Positions 58,861-64,000 of a DNA stretch of 64,000 nucleotides are shown piece after piece. How positions within the stretch are numbered: the first letter of the stretch is position 1; every line of letters begins with the position of its first letter. The stretch lies in the NCBI GenBank assembly GCA_964030475.1, contig CAXIPT010000001.1, positions 14,512,769 through 14,576,768 of the forward strand. Reading direction: 5' to 3'. The notes below the pieces were generated by a model, which worked only from the letters and a program-made list of their open reading frames with translations, searched no databases and was not told where the DNA came from. The stretch is from Tethya wilhelma. Its lineage: Eukaryota > Porifera > Demospongiae > Tethyida > Tethyidae. Both the position numbers and the translations under genes were made by a program.

Positions 58861-60108
58861 TTAGCCATAGCAACAGTGAAACTATAAATAAACAAAGCAC
58901 AGGAATGGAATTTCTAATTATAGTACATACAGGTATACATACATGTGGCCATCACATGTCTGTTTCAAATTCCCTTCACCTGCTAAACCCATGCACACTA
59001 AAATTAATGCAACATGTAGTACACCATGCCTATACCTTACTCCCATGCAGTCATAATAATGCAATACACCCACTACAAAAGTACCACCAAATTTGCATGC
59101 CTATGATGTACATCACCAGCTGGCTCTGTGGCTCTATTGAACTGACTACCAAGAAGGGAAGCTGAAAGTTTTCTACCATACAATATGGCTAGTGTATACA
59201 AGAGTATCAGAGCACAATGGATCTTACCATAGCTGCAGGTTAATCTTTGTCTTGGGGTCCCATTGAAGAGTTTTTAGTGAAAAATCAACTCCAATTGTGA
59301 GCTTGTAGTTTGGGGAGAACACATCTGTATAACACATTAAGTCACATGATCAAATGACAGAACCATGCAACCAATGTTGCTAGCTTGTATGCTAGAAATT
59401 CATATTTTGAACAATTTTTTTAAGCTACAAGGGTACTGATAGGATCAAGGCTGTTACGCTGTTTGTTGGTTTTTGTGTATCAGCTAGAAGGTGAGAGATG
59501 ATCACAAGACTGTTGTGACTGTATATTTACATCCTTGTCGAAGCCTGCAGGTTTCATAACTTTGTGTGTGTGGTGTGTGGTTTGTACTAAATGCAACTAT
59601 ACAAGCACTCAAGTGCCTGGCTTGGGCCAGCTCCAAATTGATACGAATTTCCCTTTCATTTAGCATTTAGTGAAACCAACTGTTTATAACACAATACCTA
59701 CCTTCTGTATATCTTCTAATGACAGAAGTCTGCGGACAGAAAACAAAATGGGAAAATACTAGTTAAACAATTCATTCACACAGCTAAGTAAACTTTCATT
59801 ATTCTATGCTGAATTCTATGCCATGCTGGAAGAAAAGGTTTCCTACTGTCTATTTAAACGTACCTTTCCTGGTTATTCATAGCATCCAGGCATTGTGAAA
59901 CAGTGTGAAAAAGTCATAAAGAAAGAGAGAGGAGAAGTAGTGACAAGCATGAATAAGTTTATGTTTCTGCAAAAATAAGTTGGCTTTTAGCCAATATATT
60001 TTGCATACCAACTCCAAAGTCTCCAATCACAAGCACCTTATACAGGTGTTCCTGAACGCTTTCTCCGTTCTGCTCTCTTGACTCATCTACTCTCTCTTCT
60101 GAAGCCAT
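56603..60108 (-). CDS. Rab32/Rab38-like small GTPase
   Basis: Predicted Rab for lysosome-related organelles. Ten minus-strand exons: 60108-60009, 59868-59864 (5 nt), 59729-59702, 59324-59228, 58754-58698, 58619-58587, 57622-57595, 57406-57258, 57116-57082 and 56862-56603; phases close, giving 263 aa. Subfamily marks: E-H-L-Y-K-V-L-V-I-G-D-F-G-V-G-K-T, switch-II I-A-G-x-E-R-F-G-S-M-T-R-V-Y-Y-K (I-A-G rather than T-A-G is typical of Rab32/38/29), N-K-C-D and T-S-A-K. It ends C-E-C, a dual geranylgeranylation signal. Two oddities: the switch-II residue that is Gln in almost all Rabs is His (codon CAT), and the P-loop is completed by a 5-nt microexon. The tail between the G domain and CEC is about 70 residues, longer than in vertebrate Rab32. 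The start is 197 bp from the divergent phospholipase gene. Confidence 0.93.
57417..57471. repeat. (CA)n microsatellite near a Rab 3' splice site
   Basis: On the transcribed minus strand this is (TG)n ending about 10 nt before the acceptor of exon 57406-57258. Confidence 0.9.
58765..58858. repeat. Compound (TG)n-(TGAG)n-(GA)n microsatellite near a Rab 3' splice site
   Basis: On the minus strand this reads (TC)n, then CTCA repeats, then CA repeats, and ends about 10 nt before the acceptor of exon 58754-58698. Confidence 0.9.
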
Positions 60109-60305
60109 TCTGTCCGCTTTTCTCGTGGTGTCTGAGAATGATTAGAAAGAGGGGCGTGGCGCAGGTATATTACGTAAGGTGACCTGATTGAAGGTAGCAG
60201 AATCTCTGATTGAAGTGATCATGATTAGGGTGGTCCTAGTTTAGTGACCTTTGGGACTGTTTTAGTATGCTGTGACAAAGTGACTGGTATCTACATAAAT
60301 TTATT
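60109..60305. promoter_or_regulatory. 197-bp bidirectional promoter region, Rab32-like / PLA2G6-like
   Basis: It separates two divergent start codons. It contains GGGGCGTGGCGCAGG (about 60152-60166). A similar AGGCGTGGCACA with the same downstream layout occurs at 63800 upstream of the next phospholipase-like first exon. Confidence 0.55.
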
Positions 60306-63300
60306 ATGGCTGCAAAGCAAGCCTCTAAATCTGACCAGCTGCAGGTAAGCAGAGTATTGTTTAACATATTTTATCTCAGTTCTTAAGTTCTATTCTCAAG
60401 CCATCATGATAGATATGGGTTGCTGCATGTGACTGACTGTCACAGTCTCAGTGGAAAGTTGTCCGATTTCTTCATGTAATGTTTCTTCATGACTTAATTA
60501 ATGGCATGGGCTAAATTAATAACAGGCCACTGTATGCATGAGTGCAGATTTTTGACTGTTTTCTTGACTGTTTTTTTGAGAGTTTGTACCATGTGTTGTT
60601 TTTGCTTGTTTGATTGTTACTGGGTTTGTCTTGTTTGTGGAAAGAGAGAGGAGAGATTGACAAGCATAAAGCCAGTTTTTTCAACTTTGTATTGTTAAAA
60701 CGTACTATAAAATGCAACTATACAAGACCAGCCTCTAAATTCTAAATAAAACACTTTTCAACTTTCAGAATGAGTTAATGATTCCAACTGGGAAAGACAT
60801 TGAAGAACTACATAACCCAAAAGATGATGCTGTAAGTGAACTTGATACACTAGCTAATCATCGATCACACAAATGTTTAATGTGCCATGTCTCACATGCA
60901 GTCTCTAGCTGCCTTCCTCAATGAAAAAGGAAAACATTTGCAACTGAATGCGATAGATGTGCGTAATGGGTGTGCACCAATACACTCCATTGTGACCAGC
61001 CAACGGCCGGACAAGTTTGAAGTACTCTATACTCTCCTAGTCCATGGGAATGTTGAGGTTGATTTGAGTAACTTGGAAGGTCTGACTCCTCTTCATTTGG
61101 CTGTGGAGGTGAAATTCTATAACTAATGCCTTAAACCGTGCAGAAATATTAGTGGAAGATAGCCTTAATTGTTTGAGTTTAGATGACCATATACTGCTCT
61201 CATAGGAGTTGCATGTGTCTCTCTCTCTTGATCTGTTTACATAACTAGAATTGTAAAGAATCACATGGCATGTCTGCACACATTTAGTTATAATATTATA
61301 CGTGAATAATTAGTATAATTATACACCATTATGGCCTCAAAAATGAGCAAAATAATACTTGAGATAGCTAATACAAGTTATTTTGTATATTGGCAATATG
61401 TCTTGTGAGAAACTGTACTTCACTCCTTACATGCAGCTGATTCCACCTCTTCTCTAATGATATAGTACTCAGAGGAAATACACACAATACATGCACAAGT
61501 GTCAGCCTTAACTCAGCATGCATGTGCACATAATCAACAAACTAATACAGTGGCCTATAACATGACTGAAATAAGAGCTCAGAATTGACACTTGTGTATT
61601 GTACACTGTTTGCTCCTTAATTCAATTCTCTTACTCATGTGTCACAATATGTATGATTACAGTAACTGTAATATTTCCACTTGTTTTAGATAAATGATGT
61701 CAATTGTGTAAGACTGCTGGTTGCATTCAGAGCTAATCTCAACCACAATTTCAACAAGAACAAGCTCACTCCACGTGATTTTGCACGTGCTGCAAACAAC
61801 CGACTCTATTTTAAACAAAATCCTATGATGTCATGGATAGAGGTATCAATGGAAGAGGATGTAGATGCCAATGGATTTACAATGGTCCATTCCTTTGATG
61901 AACCTCAGCCTGAATCTTTGGAATTTGACAGTTTGAAGTTGGATGACAGTGGTGAGATACAACCAAAAGGAGGAAGGCAGTCGAATCAGAAATGATGCAA
62001 TTTCTGAAATCTGCTGGAGCAAAGAAATCATCTGAACTCACCATGGAAGATGCAATCAAAGAATCCCAACGTCAAACAGACCTAGAGAGTACTTATGACA
62101 TATCAAGAACAGAAGGATCTGATGCTGAATTGTACAACAAGAGTGCACCATTGAGGATGCTGTATAAGACACTAGAAGAGAATCTGAAGCAAGAAATGCA
62201 GGTCGAGTTGCAGTCAGTTCGTAATTTGAATGTAGATGAATTGGTGGCCAACTCAATGCAACGTAAAGAACTAGCAAAGTTCAAGAAAACTGGCAGTAGG
62301 ATCTTGTGTCTGGATGGTGGTGGTCTCAGAGGCCTCATTGAGATTGATCTCCTGCATCAACTTGAGGTAGCAACAGGAAAGAAAATTGTGGATCTGTTTG
62401 ACTGGATTGTTGGGACATCAACAGGTGGTGTGTTAGCACTAGGCCTTGTGTATGGTAAGTGAAATTGCATATTATATATTATTGTCCTAAGAATGTAAAG
62501 TGAGTAGCCCATTGTGACTATAATGTAACAATTATAATTGCTGATCATGTGCACTTGCAATAAATACACATTGACAATATAATATAGGTCAGTTGTCATT
62601 GACTGACCTGCGTAGACTCTACTTTAAACTGAAAGAGGATGTGTTCTCCAAACCTAAGCTTGGTGTTGCTTACAATACTGACAGGCTTGAAGAGATCTTG
62701 AAGGATCAACTGGGCACTGAGATCAAGATGAGTGATGTTAAACATCCAAAGTACGTAAGTCTCACACGATATAATTTTGACTTTGCATATTACTTATTCT
62801 GTATAGCACAACAGCTTAAATTTTCTTAACAAAATTATCACTTTATAGAGTAGTTGTCACTGCTGTTCACAAGAAGACCACTCCACTACAGCTCCACTTC
62901 TTCAACAACTGCTTTGATGATGATTTGAATGACGGTAAATAGTTACACAGTTATAATTGACTTGCTTGAGTTTGTTGTTTTTCTTTGCAGAGAAAGTCTG
63001 GAAAGTAGCCAGATGTACATCCGGAGGGCCAGTTCTTTTCAATGAGTGTGATGACTATGTTGATGGAGGTGTTCTCGCTAACAACCCAACTGAACAAGGA
63101 ATAACTAAAATTCAAAATTACCACCTGGAGAAAAGTGAAAAGCTTCCCATATCATTGATAGTCTCGTTCGGCACTGGAGTGAACCCAGATCAGAAACTGG
63201 GGAGTGTAGATGTACTTGGAAAGGATCTGTTGCATGTCAAGAATCGAGTTGGAAATCTCATGGAACTCTTTGCTAAGGCAGTGAGTCATACTCTAATGCA

Positions 63301-63620
63301 AATGCAAAACAGAATAATAATTATTATTATTAATTTATGGCTAATAATTATGAATAAGTGTGTGTATATTTCTGTTACAGCTGGGAGAGTCTGAAATGGT
63401 AGCAAAAAGCTGTGAGAGAAATTTTGCTGAGCAAGGAATTCCCTACTATCGTGTTAGCCCACATCTAAATGAAGCCATATCAGCAGGCAAGACTGATCAG
63501 AGGAAACTGCTTGAAATGATCTTGCTAACTCGTGAACAAACACAGAAAGAGATATCCAAGATAGCCAAACTGCTTGTCAGTACTGTTGAAAAACATTCTG
63601 CTTCTTTTGAAATAGCATGA
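60306..63620 (+). CDS. Ankyrin-patatin calcium-independent phospholipase A2, PLA2G6-like
   Basis: Predicted lipid acyl hydrolase, 607 aa. Nine exons: 60306-60344, 60769-60831, 60902-61108, 61690-61951, 61981-62454, 62588-62750, 62849-62934, 62991-63280 and 63381-63620; phases close. Residues ~35-160 form short ankyrin repeats (G-L-T-P-L-H-L-A-V-E; K-L-T-P-R-D-F-A-R-A). The patatin domain starts near 296: oxyanion loop D-G-G-G-L-R-G-L (302-309), nucleophile Ser337 in G-T-S-T-G, and Asp456 in V-D-G-G-V-L-A-N-N-P-T. Domain order and sequence resemble PLA2G6 (iPLA2-beta), but with far fewer ankyrin repeats. The join 61951/61981 implies a 29-nt intron; without it the frame hits TGA just downstream. 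The alternative is a sequencing indel or a second start at ATG 61992. The intron 61109-61689 is AT-rich and otherwise empty. Divergent from the Rab gene. Confidence 0.92.
61109..61689 (+). other. PLA2G6-like intron 3
   Basis: A 581-bp AT-rich intron. No repeat element, ORF or RNA gene was recognised. Confidence 0.55.
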
Positions 63621-63916
63621 AACAGCTAGTGCTGACCATGCACGCAGTAGGTTAATATTCAGTGCACATGTGTCAGAATTTTTCATGTATTGATGTATGT
63701 ATGTACGTTGTATCTATGGATTGTCTTTGTAATTGCTGTACAATAGATAATCATATTCATTATTAATCATGACGTACACCGTACATTGCATGGGAGAAAG
63801 GCGTGGCACATTGGTATTTCAAGTCACTGAACTGTGCACTCTGCATCTGGCCAATTGTTAGTTTACCTGGTAAACTATAAGAGTCTATACCCGGCTTAAG
63901 AAAGGAACTAAACAGT
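63621..63916. other. Spacer between phospholipase gene and next first exon
   Basis: About 300 bp containing the phospholipase 3' UTR and a presumed promoter. The GGCGTGGCACATTGG segment near 63801 resembles the corresponding promoter segment at about 60154. Confidence 0.45.
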
Positions 63917-63958
63917 ATGGCTGCTAAGACTCCAGCATCTGGTTCTGCTCACGATCAG
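63917..63958 (+). CDS. First exon of a gene cut by the window edge, perhaps a tandem PLA2G6-like paralogue
   Basis: A 42-nt exon reads M-A-A-K-T-P-A-S-G-S-A-H-D-Q and ends in CAG before GTAAAA. Its length, phase and sequence closely parallel the 39-nt first exon of the gene at 60306 (M-A-A-K-Q-A-S-K-S-D-Q-L-Q, also ending in CAG before GTAAGC). Only the first exon is in the window, so this is suggestive and not proof. Confidence 0.5.
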
Positions 63959-64000
63959 GTAAAAGAGAATTTAACAAAGTTGATTTTGCTGTGTCTATAT

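Noticed and set aside
58694..58900. Ser-Leu and Thr-His repeat translation joined to the Rab switch-II region
   Set aside because: The repetitive part is the microsatellite preceding the acceptor; only 58754-58698 is coding.
1..64000. CRISPR arrays, bacterial operons, tRNA and rRNA genes
   Set aside because: The spliced animal genes exclude a prokaryotic origin, and I saw no cloverleaf-forming or rRNA-like sequence on either strand.

Overview
The window looks like nuclear DNA of a sponge, most likely a demosponge such as Amphimedon. This is inferred from the gene content and architecture and was not tested by any search. The genes are animal genes: axonemal dynein, a Frizzled-family receptor, an IRS/FRS2-type PTB protein, a Rab32/38-like GTPase, a PLA2G6-like phospholipase and an NXF-type mRNA exporter. 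They are AT-rich, packed tightly, often only 100-400 bp apart, and carry many short GT-AG introns (often 50-120 bp). Exon structures were assembled by hand from splice signals, reading phase and family resemblance. Every multi-exon model given as complete closes in frame.

Layout. 1-4052 holds the 3' end of an NXF1/TAP-like mRNA export factor (+), whose 5' exons are unresolved. 4323-5268 is mitochondrial ribosomal protein S12 (+). 5516-7420 is an intronless membrane-anchored GH13/SLC3-type protein (+). 7794-35080 is a giant axonemal dynein heavy chain (+, 68 exons, about 4,556 aa). A whole Frizzled-like receptor gene (16403-19979, -) lies inside one dynein intron and is partly duplicated in tandem. 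35286-36536 and 39111-40397 are two paralogous GT92 glycosyltransferases (-). The repeat-rich stretch between them contains a repeated 496-bp block, one ambiguous base (N at 38095) and an orphan partial ORF. 40989-41369 is a stand-alone PTB-domain protein (+). 41786-52997 is an SCPx-type thiolase (-) with unusually large introns. 53104-55839 is a carotenoid oxygenase (+). 56603-60108 is a Rab32/38-like GTPase (-). 60306-63620 is an ankyrin-patatin phospholipase (+). 63917 to the edge is the first exon of what may be a tandem paralogue.

The most interesting point is the divergent pair at 52998-53103. The SCPx thiolase and the carotenoid oxygenase start only 106 bp apart on opposite strands, and both end in a peroxisomal targeting tripeptide (AKL and SKL). 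This suggests a co-regulated peroxisomal (apo)carotenoid or lipid chain-shortening module. Other highlights are a Frizzled-like receptor with an extra N-terminal membrane anchor and a degenerate KTxxxW motif, a Rab32/38 relative with His in place of the catalytic switch-II Gln and a 5-nt microexon inside its P-loop, and a 29-nt intron in the phospholipase gene.

The non-coding space is full of short non-autonomous elements with inverted repeats. At least six copies belong to one family whose ends resemble TACCGTATAGCGGGAAA. Two fold-back elements sit in different introns of the dynein gene. Three elements have 9-bp target duplications. Dinucleotide microsatellites repeatedly lie against 3' splice sites.
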